NCBI RefSeq assembly: GCF_011682235.2
Contig: NZ_CP076718.1
Coordinates: 4,061,095-4,125,094 of the forward strand
DNA length: 64,000 bases
DNA from: Rhodocaloribacter litoris
Lineage (GTDB): Bacteria; Bacteroidota; Rhodothermia; Rhodothermales; ISCAR-4553
Direction: 5' to 3'
Under the pieces are notes generated by a model, which was not told the origin of the DNA, searched no databases, and saw only the letters and a list, made by a program, of their open reading frames with translations. The stretch's first letter is position 1. Each line of letters opens with the position of its first letter. Position numbers and translations under genes: made by a program. This document shows positions 44,652 through 53,192 of the stretch, in pieces.

Positions 44652-45663
44652 GGAAGCTACCGAGATTCTGTACGTGGGCGTCGATCTGGGGACTTCACGG
44701 AGTGCCGTCTCCGCCAGCAACGAAAAACGCCAGTGGGTGGAGAGCTACGTGGGCTGGCCCCGGGACTTCGTCTCGCGCAAGCTGCTGGGCAAACCGGTTC
44801 TGTTCGGTGAGGAGGCCCTCAAGAACCGCATGGCGCTCACGCTCGTGCGCCCGCTCGAATACGGGGTGATCCGGGACGGCACGGCCCGCGAGGAAGAAGC
44901 CATCCGCGAACTGATTCACCACCTGATGGGACTTGCCGAGGCCGGCGAGGACAAGGCCATCTATGCCGCCGTCGGGGTGCCGGCCGAAGCCCTCAAGGTC
45001 AACAAACTCGCCATCCGGGACGCCGTCCGGGAGTTCGCGGACTCGCTGATGGTCGTCTCCGAGCCGTTCGCCGTGGCCTACGGCCTGGGGGCGCTCAACA
45101 ACGCCATGATCATCGACATCGGCGCGGGCACGGTCGACTTCTGCGTGATGCACGGCACGATGCCCGGCGAAGAGGACCAGCGCACCCTCACCACGGCCGG
45201 CGACTACATCGACCGGCAGCTCTACGACCGCCTCTCCGAGAAGTATCCGAACGCGAAGTTCAGCCTGCCCTACGTCCGGAAGCTGAAGGAAGAGCATGGT
45301 TTCGTGGGCGAGACCAAGGGCAAGGTTACCGTCAAGGTGCCGGTCGAGGGCAAGTTCGTCGAATACGAGGTGACGGAGGAGGTGCGGCAGGCGTGTGAGC
45401 GTATCCTGCCTCCCATCGTGGAGACGACCATCGACCTGATCAGCCGCTATGAGCCGGAGTTCCAGGAGCAGGTCCGGCGAAACATTTACCTGGCCGGCGG
45501 CGGCAGCCAGATCAAGGGCATCGCGACGGCCCTGGAAGAGGCCCTGCGCGAGTACGGTTCCTTCAAGGTGAGCACCGTCGAGGATCCCCTCTTCGCCGGC
45601 GCCGACGGGGCCCTGGCGCTGGCCCGCGACATGCCGGAAGAGTACTGGGAGGACATGAGCTGA
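44629..45663 (+). CDS. MamK-like bacterial actin
   Basis: The 344-residue actin-fold protein has phosphate-1 motif YVGVDLGTSRSAV, SYVGWPRDFVSRKLLGKPVLFGEEAL, VGVPAEAL, MVVSEPFAVAYGLGALNNAMIIDIGAGTVDFCVMHGTMPGEEDQ (phosphate 2) and IYLAGGGSQIKGI (adenosine). It ends with LPEEYW. These blocks resemble MamK, the magnetosome filament actin (VGYPKD..G.KLLGRP, GTVPGPEDQ.TL), more than MreB or FtsA. No other mam genes are in the window, so a non-magnetosome filament role is likelier. It is coupled to a peptidoglycan amidase gene. Confidence 0.85.
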   Translation: MPPKKKTKEATEILYVGVDLGTSRSAVSASNEKRQWVESYVGWPRDFVSRKLLGKPVLFGEEALKNRMALTLVRPLEYGVIRDGTAREEEAIRELIHHLMGLAEAGEDKAIYAAVGVPAEALKVNKLAIRDAVREFADSLMVVSEPFAVAYGLGALNNAMIIDIGAGTVDFCVMHGTMPGEEDQRTLTTAGDYIDRQLYDRLSEKYPNAKFSLPYVRKLKEEHGFVGETKGKVTVKVPVEGKFVEYEVTEEVRQACERILPPIVETTIDLISRYEPEFQEQVRRNIYLAGGGSQIKGIATALEEALREYGSFKVSTVEDPLFAGADGALALARDMPEEYWEDMS

Positions 45664-45781
45664 GGCGTACCCCGCCGACCGTTATAGAAAGGGGGGGAAG
45701 GTGCGGAGAGGAGGGGCAGAGGCCGCTTCTTTGAGTCTCGGTGGGATAGGACATATTGGATGCGTGACGCGTCCTTAGAAG

Positions 45782-47145
45782 TAGTGTACCTTTCTTTCTG
45801 TAAAAGTAGTTGTCGTCGTCGAGCTGTGGACAAGTGGGCAGCATGTCTGTCCACCGCTTGAACAGACGAGCGGCCATGATTTATCCTTTCTCTTGCCTTG
45901 TTCCATCTAAGAAAGGAGGACATCATGACCGCTCATCCGATGCAAGATACGACGCTCGACCGGCTCTTTGAACTACTCAGCCAAGAGGGCCTTGATGCCC
46001 TCGGACGGGCCTTCGTGCTGTTGTTGAACCAAGCCATGAAGCTCGAACGCCAACACTATCTCGGCCTTGAACCCTGCGAGCGTAACCCAGATCGGCGCCA
46101 CGACTGGGCCAACGGCTACAAAGACAAGACCCTCAAGACCCGCCTGGGCGAACTCACCTTCGAGGTTCCGCAGGTGCGTCAGGGCGCGTTCTACCCGAGT
46201 GCCTTGGAAAAAGGCCTCCGTTCCGAAAGGGCGCTCAAGCTGGCCCTGGCCGAGATGTATGTCCAGGGCGTCTCGACGCGCAAGGTGGCCCAGATCACCG
46301 AGCACCTCTGCGGTTTCTCGGTCAGTTCAAGCCAGGTCAGCCGGGCCAGTGTCTCGATGAGTTGCTCGACGAGTGGCGGGAGCGCCCGCTGGGTTCGTAT
46401 CCGTACCTCTTTCTCGACGCCCGGTATGAGAAAGTCCGTCAGGGTGGGCTGGTGCGTGATTGTGCCGTGCTCGTGGCCAGCGGTGTCGCGCTCGATGGCA
46501 AGCGGGAGGTCTTGGGCGTGTCGGTCTCCTTGAGTGAGGCCGAGGTGCACTGGCGCGCGTTTTTGCAGTCGTTGCAGCGGCGGGGCCTGCATGGGGTGCG
46601 TCTCGTCATCTCGGATGATCACGCGGGGTTGAAGGCGGCACGGCGGGCGGTCTTTGCGGAGGTGCCCTGGCAGCGGTGCCAGTTTCATCTTCAGCAGAAC
46701 GCCCAGGCCTATGTGCCGCGTCAGGCGATGAAGCCGGATTTGGGGCGCGATCTGCACCGGGTCTTCAACGCCGCTGACCTGGCTGAAGCGCACGACCGGC
46801 TGGCAGCTCTGGTCGAGAAGTATCACGAGAGCGCGCCGAAGCTCTCGCAGTGGATCGAGACTGACCTGATCGAAGGCCTGACGGTGTTTCGCTTTCCAGA
46901 GTCTCATCGGCGTCGTCTTCGCACGACGAACATGCAGGAGCGATTGAACCGGGAGATCCGTCGTCGCACGCGTGTGGTGAGTCAGTTTCCCAACGAGGCC
47001 TCGTGTCTTCGCCTGGTCACGGCGGTGGTCATGGAGATCTCGGAGGAGTGGCAGGCCGGCCGGGTGTACCTGAACATGGACTTGCTCTTGACAGAAGACG
47101 GGAATGGGTAGATCCAACTTTTACAGAAAGGATGTTGCGCTATCT
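45782..47145 (+). mobile_element. IS256-family insertion sequence, transposase frameshifted
   Basis: The ends share CTTTCTGTAAAAGT (45794-45807) and its exact complement (47117-47130), with weaker pairing outward to TAGTGTACC / TAGCGCAAC. CCTTAGAAG occurs at 45773-45781 and 47146-47154 and is the likely 9-bp target duplication; the exact outer ends are uncertain by two or three bases. The element separates the MamK-like gene from the sialic-acid cluster. Its transposase has a -1 phase break, so the copy is probably dead. Confidence 0.85.
45925..47111 (+). pseudogene. IS256-family (Mutator-type) transposase, frameshifted
   Basis: The first part starts at ATG 45925 after a strong GAAAGGAGGA site and reads to SSSQVSRAS. 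The second phase then continues with CLDELLDEWRERPLGSYPYLFLDARYEKVR to the stop at 47111. The break lies near 46345-46352 and is equivalent to loss of one base. DDE residues remain: Asp in LDARYEKVR, Asp in ISDDHAGLKAA and Glu in MQERLNREIRRR. There is no slippery heptamer at the break and IS256 elements do not normally frameshift, so I treat it as a mutation. Confidence 0.85.
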
Positions 47146-47163
47146 CCTTAGAAGCAGGAATAT

Positions 47164-47179
47164 CCCGCCTTTAGGCGGG
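47164..47179. terminator. Small hairpin downstream of the epimerase gene
   Basis: CCCGCC-TTTA-GGCGGG forms a 6-bp stem about 50 bases beyond the stop of the epimerase remnant (minus strand) and just outside the IS256 end. No T-run is present; weak terminator or REP-like palindrome. Confidence 0.3.
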
Positions 47180-47228
47180 GGGCAAGGAGACGAAGGCCGT
47201 TGCTCGGACGGCAGGGATCTTATTGTTT

Positions 47229-47639
47229 CTACATGAATGCCCGAGAAGTGACGTCTCCCTGATCGAGTTCTTCCAGGAGCTTCCAACAGTACCATTGCAT
47301 GCGAGGAATGTGGTAGGGGCCTTTCCAGTAATTACCTTTCAGGGGTACGGACAAGCGTCCATCCCGATGCAGGTAACCGTACCACTCGCCATAGAGAGCA
47401 TCCGGGAAATGGGTGTGCGTCCAGTTGTGGACCTGGGCGTGCCACCGGGCATAGCGTTCCTCGCCCGTTAGGACATAGGCGAGCAGGGTGGCGATGATGG
47501 CCTCGCACTGAGGCCACCAAAACTTCATATCATGCCAGTACTCTTGGATAGGCAGGTTTTTGACGTCGCGAAAATAAAAGAGGCCGCCGTACTGGTTGTC
47601 CCACCCTCGCTGCCACATCCAGTCGAGCATCGTAGTGCC
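47229..47639 (-). pseudogene. N-acylglucosamine 2-epimerase, C-terminal fragment
   Basis: This is the 3' third of an AGE-family gene, cut from its 5' part by the IS630 element. The peptide (LDWMWQRGWDNQYGGLFYFRD ... EYWHDMKFWWPQCEAIIATLLAY ... HTHFPDALYGEWYGYLHRDG) contains the EYWHDMKFWWPQ and GEWYGYL signatures of the alpha/alpha-barrel epimerase, including His residues used in catalysis. Removing the IS and one TA joins it in frame to the 5' part (DADLIA-LGTTM-LDWMW). Confidence 0.9.
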
Positions 47640-47641
47640 TA

Positions 47642-48854
47642 GTGCTGTGTCAAGTTATAATTGACGGGTATAGCCGCTTCAACTTCACCCGCGCATCCGC
47701 CGTCGTGAACTGCCAGTCTACACCCCGCTGCTTTGCGTTGCGCGCCTCGTACCAGGCGGCGATCTCGCCCTCTAACTGCGATGCATTGCCGATGCGGCGA
47801 CAGAGACCCTGACGAACCAGCACCGAAAGCTCGATCTCGGCCATGTTCAACCACGAACCATGCACCGGCGTCGAGACTATCTCCAACTTGCGCACGATGC
47901 GCCGGGCGCGCTCGGCGTCGAAGACCTCGTAGAGCGCCGAGGCGGTGTGCGCGGAGAGGTTGTCCTGAACCAGCGTGATCGTCTCGGCGTCTGGATAGAG
48001 GTCTTCGACGAGGTGGGCCACCACACGAGCCCAGGTCAAACGGTCCTGACGCTCCTTGACGAGCACCTTCCGGAAGCCGCCCAGGGGCTCGCAGAGCATA
48101 TAGAGCGTGCGGGTCCCTTCGCGTTTGTACTCGTAATCCACGTGCCGCACCCCGTCGGCACGCGTGAAGGGCTGTCGCACCTCGCTGATGAGTTGCTTGC
48201 GCGCTTCGTCGAGGCACACAACCGGTCGGAGCGGGTCGTAGGGCCGGGCGTAGACATCGAGCACTTGCTCCATCTGGCAGACGAAGGCGGCATCGGCCTG
48301 AGGAATTACCCACGACTTAACGCGCCAGGGCTTGAGTTCGTTTTTTTAAGCAACTGCCGCACGCTCTCATGCGAGATCGATTCGACGTAACCGAGTTCGA
48401 TCATACGGTCAGCCAGAAGGCGGAGCGACCACCGGGCAAAGCCTTCCGGCGGCTCTGAACAGCGCAGGGCCACCAGATGAGCCTCGACCTGCCCGTCGAA
48501 GATCTTCTCTTTAACCGGTTCGCGTTTTTTGCCGTAGAGAGCCACCTCGAAGCCTTCTTCGACGAAGCGCCGACGTAAGCGCTCGACGGTTCGGACACTG
48601 ACGTTGTAGCTTTCGGCGATGCGTTCATCGGTCCAGGCCGGTGCGCCCTGGCTCTGGTCTGCTTTGAGCAGCATGAAGGCTCGTTTGACCGGCGGGACAC
48701 CTTTTGAACGCCGCTCAATGAGGTCATCGAGGTGCTGGCGTTCACTGTCATTGAGCGTGACGCAGTATTTTTTGGCCATGGCAGGAAGTGGCTTCAGGAG
48801 TGAGCGACTGTTGAAGCTACTATCCTACCCGGCAGATGATCCTTGACGCAGCAC
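47642..48854 (-). mobile_element. IS630-family insertion sequence inside the epimerase gene
   Basis: This 1213-bp element is flanked by TA duplications (47640-47641 and 48855-48856), as IS630/Tc1 elements make. Its ends are imperfect inverted repeats: GTGCTGTGTCAAG at the left and GTGCTGCGTCAAG (complement) at the right, with further similarity through CGGGTA and GCTTCAAC. Precise removal restores an open epimerase frame. The transposase is encoded in two phases joined by an A7 run. Confidence 0.95.
47650..48779 (-). CDS. IS630-family transposase, probably made by -1 frameshifting
   Basis: The first phase (48779 to 48306, 157 residues) carries the N-terminal helix-turn-helix region (TDERIAESYNVSVRTVERLRRRFVEEG). 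At QLLKK an A7 run (complement of T7 at 48341-48347) allows a -1 slip into the second phase, which continues NELKPWRVKSWVIP and QMEQVLDVYARPYDPLRPVVCLDEARKQL to 47650. Acidic catalytic residues appear in order: CLDEARKQL, LVQDNLSAHT, NMAEIELS. Two-phase transposases with slippery A-runs are known in this family, so it may be functional rather than broken. Confidence 0.85.
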
Positions 48855-48856
48855 TA

Positions 48857-49649
48857 GGGCGATCAAGTCCGCATCGCGATTCCGGCACCTGGCCTCATGC
48901 AGGATGAACCAAGCGGCTTCGATTGCATGACCCGGGTTGAGCAGTCGGCCGTCGAAGTGGTCGATGAATTCTCCATGCGGACCAACGTTTTCCATCACGG
49001 CCTCGAACTCCGGCTTGAGGAAATCGTGGCGGATCTCATCGATGCACCGATCGATGACCTCGGTTGCTCCGGGGTCATCGATCGTCTCGCGCAACACCTG
49101 AGCCACGCCCAGGGTGATCATTGGAACTCCCAGGCTCTTGAGCCTCCTTGTTTCGGAGATGGTCTTCGGTTCGAGCAGACCGGGGGTGGTGGTGAGGCGG
49201 AGAAACCGCTGGAAGAGATCCCGTGCCTGCGAAGCGCTGTGATCGTCCTGCGCGGCTCTGGCATAGGCCGCCAGGGCCATGGTGGCAAAGGCTTCCGAGT
49301 AGGCGTAACGGCGCTTCCGCAGGGGCTGGCCTTCCCTGGTGACAAGGAAAAACATGCGCCCGTCCGCGTCGAAGCCGTGTCGGAGCAGGAAGGCCAGGGT
49401 GTGGTGTGCCAGAGCAAGCCATTCGTCGCGCCTCTCAACGGTGTTGTAGAGCGTGGCCAGTAGCCAGGCAAACCGTCCCTGGGCCCAGATGGCTTTGTCG
49501 GTGTCGAGGATGGTGCCGTCCCGATCGAGCGAGGTGATGACGCCGCCATATTCATGGTCGACGCCATGCTCTATCCAGAAGGGGAGGACATTATCGAGCA
49601 GGCCCGAACGGTAGGTCTTCCTGGCCTGAGCGAAATGTGGGGGGCTCAT
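48857..49649 (-). pseudogene. N-acylglucosamine 2-epimerase, N-terminal fragment
   Basis: This is the 5' two thirds of the AGE-family gene, with ATG at 49649 overlapping the nanA stop by four bases (ATGA). Motifs: LLDNVLPFWIEHGVDHEYGGVITSLDRDG, KAIWAQGRFAWLLATLYN, FLVTREGQPLRKRRYAYSEAFATMA, RLLNPGHAIEAAWFILHEA. These are the standard epimerase blocks, with the catalytic-His-type NPGHAIE. The frame runs into the IS630 element after DADLIA. The enzyme would convert ManNAc to GlcNAc; in this genome copy it is inactivated. Confidence 0.92.
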
Positions 49650-50599
49650 GGTCGTAGCTCGCCGTCGGATGACAGAGGGATGTCAGAGGCGCGGGCCCAT
49701 TCGAAAAAACCCATGTTTTCGAGGGCCTGCCTCATGGCCCGCAGGGCATCCGGTCCGGGAGTTTGTAACGGAAGGCGATGGCCGCCCAGATCGAGCCCGA
49801 TGAGGCTCATCACGGCCTTCAGCCCACCGCGACCGCCGTGGTGAAGGATGGCCTGGATCATCCGGTTGGCCCGGGCTTGGAGGTGCTCGGCCCGTTCCAG
49901 GTTTCCCGTTTCAACGTAATGCAGAATACGGCGGAAAAGAGGGGCGGCAAAGTTGTACGTGGAACCCACGGCACCGCGCACTCCCAGCACGAGCCCGCTG
50001 AGAAACATTTCGTCAACACCGAAGAGCACGTCGAAGCGCCCCGGCTCGATGTGGCGACAGGCCTGCAGTTCTTCGAGCCGGCGGTCGGAGAACTTGATGC
50101 CGGCCAGGGTGGAGAGCCGCTTACTGCCTTGCTGGAGAAAGGCTTCCATACTCAGGTGCACCCCGGTGAGGGCCGGAATGTGGTAGTAATAGAAGGGCAG
50201 TTCCGGCGCGGCCTGGGTGATCTCGGCAAGCGAGTCGACGAGTACCTCAATGGTTTCGGGCTTGAAATACTCCGGAGGCATGGCCGAGATGGCATCGGCG
50301 CCGATGTGCTGAGCATGGGCGGCGAGCGTGCGGGCCTCGGCCAGACTGTTGTGTCCGACCTGAACCACGACGGGAAGACGCCCCCGTGCAGCCTGCACGT
50401 ATGCTTCGGCGACAGCCATACGCTCTTGCGTCGTCAGAGAGACGCCCTCTCCCGTGCTGCCGAGGATGTACAGGGCCGAAACGCCATCACGCTGGAGGTG
50501 ATCAACGACGGCAGGAATGCGGTCAAGGTCCAGGGCGCCGTTCGCTTGCAGAGGGGTAAACGCCGCGGCTACTAGACCGGTCAGGGGTTTGTATTTCAT
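49646..50599 (-). CDS. nanA: N-acetylneuraminate lyase (DHDPS superfamily)
   Basis: The 317-residue class I aldolase splits N-acetylneuraminate into ManNAc and pyruvate. Motifs: GLVAAAFTPLQANGALD, YILGSTGEGVSLTTQER (GSTGE as in sialic-acid lyases), PFYYYHIPALTGV (Tyr) and LAGIKFSDRRLEEL with the Schiff-base Lys, plus FGVDEMFLSGLVLGVRGAVGSTYN. It lies one base after the mutarotase-symporter gene and overlaps the epimerase start, so all are one operon. The context with sialidase and epimerase makes the sialic-acid assignment firm. Confidence 0.92.
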   Translation of the reverse strand: MKYKPLTGLVAAAFTPLQANGALDLDRIPAVVDHLQRDGVSALYILGSTGEGVSLTTQERMAVAEAYVQAARGRLPVVVQVGHNSLAEARTLAAHAQHIGADAISAMPPEYFKPETIEVLVDSLAEITQAAPELPFYYYHIPALTGVHLSMEAFLQQGSKRLSTLAGIKFSDRRLEELQACRHIEPGRFDVLFGVDEMFLSGLVLGVRGAVGSTYNFAAPLFRRILHYVETGNLERAEHLQARANRMIQAILHHGGRGGLKAVMSLIGLDLGGHRLPLQTPGPDALRAMRQALENMGFFEWARASDIPLSSDGELRP

Positions 50600-50600
50600 C

Positions 50601-53192
50601 TCAGTGTAGGATCTTTTTCTCGCGCGGGTGCAGGTTGTAGATCGTCAGGCCGGCAAGCGGTTGTCCCCGGTGGGGGATCAGGCAGCTGGCCAGATAGCCG
50701 ACGGCAAAGCAGGTCATGATTCCGATCGCTGCGTAGAGGAAAAAGTGAATGGGGGTAAACATCTTCACCAGGTAGAGTACAACTATACTGGCAGCAACGC
50801 CAATGAGAGCACCGGCGCCATGGGCACGCTGCGTGAAGATGCCAAGCGCAAACAGGCCGGCTAGGCTGCTCCCGAACAGGCCGATGATTTCCAGAAACAG
50901 ATCCCAGAGTGACTGCACCGGGTAAGTCGCCAGGAGCAGGCCCGTTCCGGTCGCCATGATGCCGAAGGTCAGGGTAAGCCAGCGGGCGAGCCGGAGCCGG
51001 CGCTGCCCGGTGGTTTCGGGAATGAACCTGCGGTAAAAGTCCGTAACGATTACCGTTGCGACACTGTTCATGCTGCTATCCAGGCTGGACATCGCGGCTG
51101 CGAAGATGCCGGCGACAAGCAGTCCTGCCACACCCGCCGGGAGTTGCTGAACAATGAACATAGGGAAGATGGCGTCGGTAGGAAGGGCCGGTTCCAGCAA
51201 GGTGGGGTGCTGCTTGTAGAACACATAGAGGGCCGTACCCAGACCGAAGAAGATGACGGCGGCCGGAATCGTGAGCAGCGCACTAGTCCAGATGGATTGT
51301 GCCGCAGCCTTTTCGTCGCGCGTTGTCAGGTAACGCTGCACGACAGTCTGGTCCGCCGTGTAGGGAACGAGGTTGCCGAGCAGATTACCCAGCAGGACGA
51401 CCCAGACGGATGTGGTCGTGTAGTCCCAGCTCCAGGTGAAGACGTGGAACTTGTCGTCGGCAGCGGCGGTCGCGAGCAGGCCCTGGAAGCCCCCATCGAC
51501 TTCGAGGGTGATGATGAGGAGGCTCAAGAAAGCCCCGCCGAGCAGGACGATCACCTGCAGTACATCCGACCAAACAACGGCCTCGATCCCTCCGAGCGCG
51601 GTGTAGAGGGTAGCCAGCAGGCCCGTAGCCAGAATGGCCAGATAGATGTCGATTCCCGTCGCGGCAGAGAGAGCCAGGGCGGGCAAGAAGATGACCACCG
51701 CCATCCGCCCCATCTGCAAGAGCACAAAGGCAAAACTGCCGAAGAGACGGACGGCGACGTTGAACCGTTTCTCCAGGTACTCGTAGGCCGTCGTCACCCG
51801 GAGCCGGCGGAAGAACGGAAGGTAGAGCAAGACGATGACGGGCGCGATCAGGACAATGCTGACCTGCCCGAGGATATATACCCAGTCCGTGGCATAGGCT
51901 TTGGCCGGGATGGCCATGTACGTGATGGCGCTGAGCTGGGTGCCGAAGATGCTCAGGCCGGCCGCCCACCAAGGAATACGCCCGCTAGCGAGGAAGAAGT
52001 CCTCGTCGCTCTTTTCCCAACGCATGAAATAAATACCGATCCCCACGAGCAGGAGAAAGTAGGTCACGAGGACCAGGTAGCTGGCCGGCGCCAACGAACC
52101 GGTGTGAGGAACGGGGCGGGCACTGAGGATCTGGGGAGAACGGGTACCGGGCCGGATCTCCCCGCTGGGGATGACCAGGCGGTCTTCCCATGCGACGAGC
52201 GGCGTGGTCACGTGGGCAGCGGGGAGCGTGTCGAGCACGGCCCAGGTGTCGGTGATCGTGTGGTAGGCCAGGATCTCACGGCGAAAGCCGGGATGGCGGT
52301 CTTTCAGTTCTTGGACGCGGGGCACGTCGGAACCGTCGTTGCCGCCGAAAACGAGGAGGTGAGCAGGGCCATAGGCCGGGGTCGGTGAGGGAGCCGCTGC
52401 GGCAGGCCAGGGGAGATCGGCCAGACGCTCCCATCCCTTTTCGGGGTTGTACCGGTACGCGTCGTTCAGGAAGCGATACCGGAGCCCTCCCTGCCCGTCG
52501 GGTTGGAGTTCGGTGCCACTGATCAGATAAAAGGCGCCGTCCAGGGCAGCGGCAACGGCATTGAACCGGGCCGACCCCGGCCAGGGTGGCAGGGCGCGCC
52601 AGCCCGCCTCGACTGCCGTGAGGTCGAGGGCCCAGAACTGCCGCTGTGCGACAGAGTCGGCCGGGTGTTCGAGGCCACCGGCAACATAGATCGTCTCGCC
52701 GGCTCGGGCTGCCGCTGCGAACGCGATGGGCCGGGGCAGCGGCGGCAGCGTCCGCTCCTGTACCAGGCGCCCGCGCTCCCAGCGGAGCGAGAGCACATCG
52801 GAAACGTGTTGCCGGGCGTCGCCGCCACCCAGGCAGAGTACGGTGTCGTCCAGCGTCAGCGCAGCGCTGTAGCCACGGGGCGCGTCGAGCGCATAGCCGG
52901 TGTGCCAGACGTAGTCGCCACCGGGCGTCTGCTCCAGCACGTAGACGGAATCGGTCCAGACCTTTGTACCGCCCTCAAAGAGCGAGACCGGGAAGTGGGC
53001 TCCACCGGCTACGATCAGGGCCCCGTTGGACACGCCCGCACAGGCACCGGCCACCCCGAGCGGTTCCGGCAAATCCGGCAGTGCCTCCCAGTCGTAAAGC
53101 CGCCCCTGTGCCCGTGCAGCGTGGAACCCGCTGAGGCCAACCCCGATGGTCAGCAGCCAGATCGCCAGGAACAGGGTACGTCTAGCTATCAT
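50601..53192 (-). CDS. Fusion of NanM-type kelch mutarotase and sodium:solute symporter
   Basis: The 863-residue protein has a signal peptide, then a kelch propeller at about residues 30-360 (ALIVAGGAHFPVSLFEGG, DDTVLCLGGGDARQHVSDVL, IYVAGGLEHPADS, HLLVFGGNDG), matching the cyclically permuted sialic-acid mutarotase (NanM) family. From about 375 it is an SSS transporter (DFFLASGRIPWWAAGLSIFGTQLSAITYMAIPAKAY, VPYTADQTVVQRYLTTRDEKAA, SSLDSSMNSVATVIVTDFY). The propeller would face the periplasm, converting alpha- to beta-Neu5Ac beside the sodium-driven importer. Its start overlaps the regulator stop by 11 bases. Confidence 0.93.
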   Translation of the reverse strand: MIARRTLFLAIWLLTIGVGLSGFHAARAQGRLYDWEALPDLPEPLGVAGACAGVSNGALIVAGGAHFPVSLFEGGTKVWTDSVYVLEQTPGGDYVWHTGYALDAPRGYSAALTLDDTVLCLGGGDARQHVSDVLSLRWERGRLVQERTLPPLPRPIAFAAAARAGETIYVAGGLEHPADSVAQRQFWALDLTAVEAGWRALPPWPGSARFNAVAAALDGAFYLISGTELQPDGQGGLRYRFLNDAYRYNPEKGWERLADLPWPAAAAPSPTPAYGPAHLLVFGGNDGSDVPRVQELKDRHPGFRREILAYHTITDTWAVLDTLPAAHVTTPLVAWEDRLVIPSGEIRPGTRSPQILSARPVPHTGSLAPASYLVLVTYFLLLVGIGIYFMRWEKSDEDFFLASGRIPWWAAGLSIFGTQLSAITYMAIPAKAYATDWVYILGQVSIVLIAPVIVLLYLPFFRRLRVTTAYEYLEKRFNVAVRLFGSFAFVLLQMGRMAVVIFLPALALSAATGIDIYLAILATGLLATLYTALGGIEAVVWSDVLQVIVLLGGAFLSLLIITLEVDGGFQGLLATAAADDKFHVFTWSWDYTTTSVWVVLLGNLLGNLVPYTADQTVVQRYLTTRDEKAAAQSIWTSALLTIPAAVIFFGLGTALYVFYKQHPTLLEPALPTDAIFPMFIVQQLPAGVAGLLVAGIFAAAMSSLDSSMNSVATVIVTDFYRRFIPETTGQRRLRLARWLTLTFGIMATGTGLLLATYPVQSLWDLFLEIIGLFGSSLAGLFALGIFTQRAHGAGALIGVAASIVVLYLVKMFTPIHFFLYAAIGIMTCFAVGYLASCLIPHRGQPLAGLTIYNLHPREKKILH

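Noticed and set aside
44629-45663. A magnetosome island around the MamK-like gene.
   Set aside because: No other mam or mms genes are present in the 64 kb; the neighbour is a peptidoglycan amidase, so magnetosome function is not supported.
46340-46360. Programmed frameshift in the IS256 transposase.
   Set aside because: No slippery heptamer occurs at the break, and IS256-family transposases are normally encoded in one frame; treated as a mutation.
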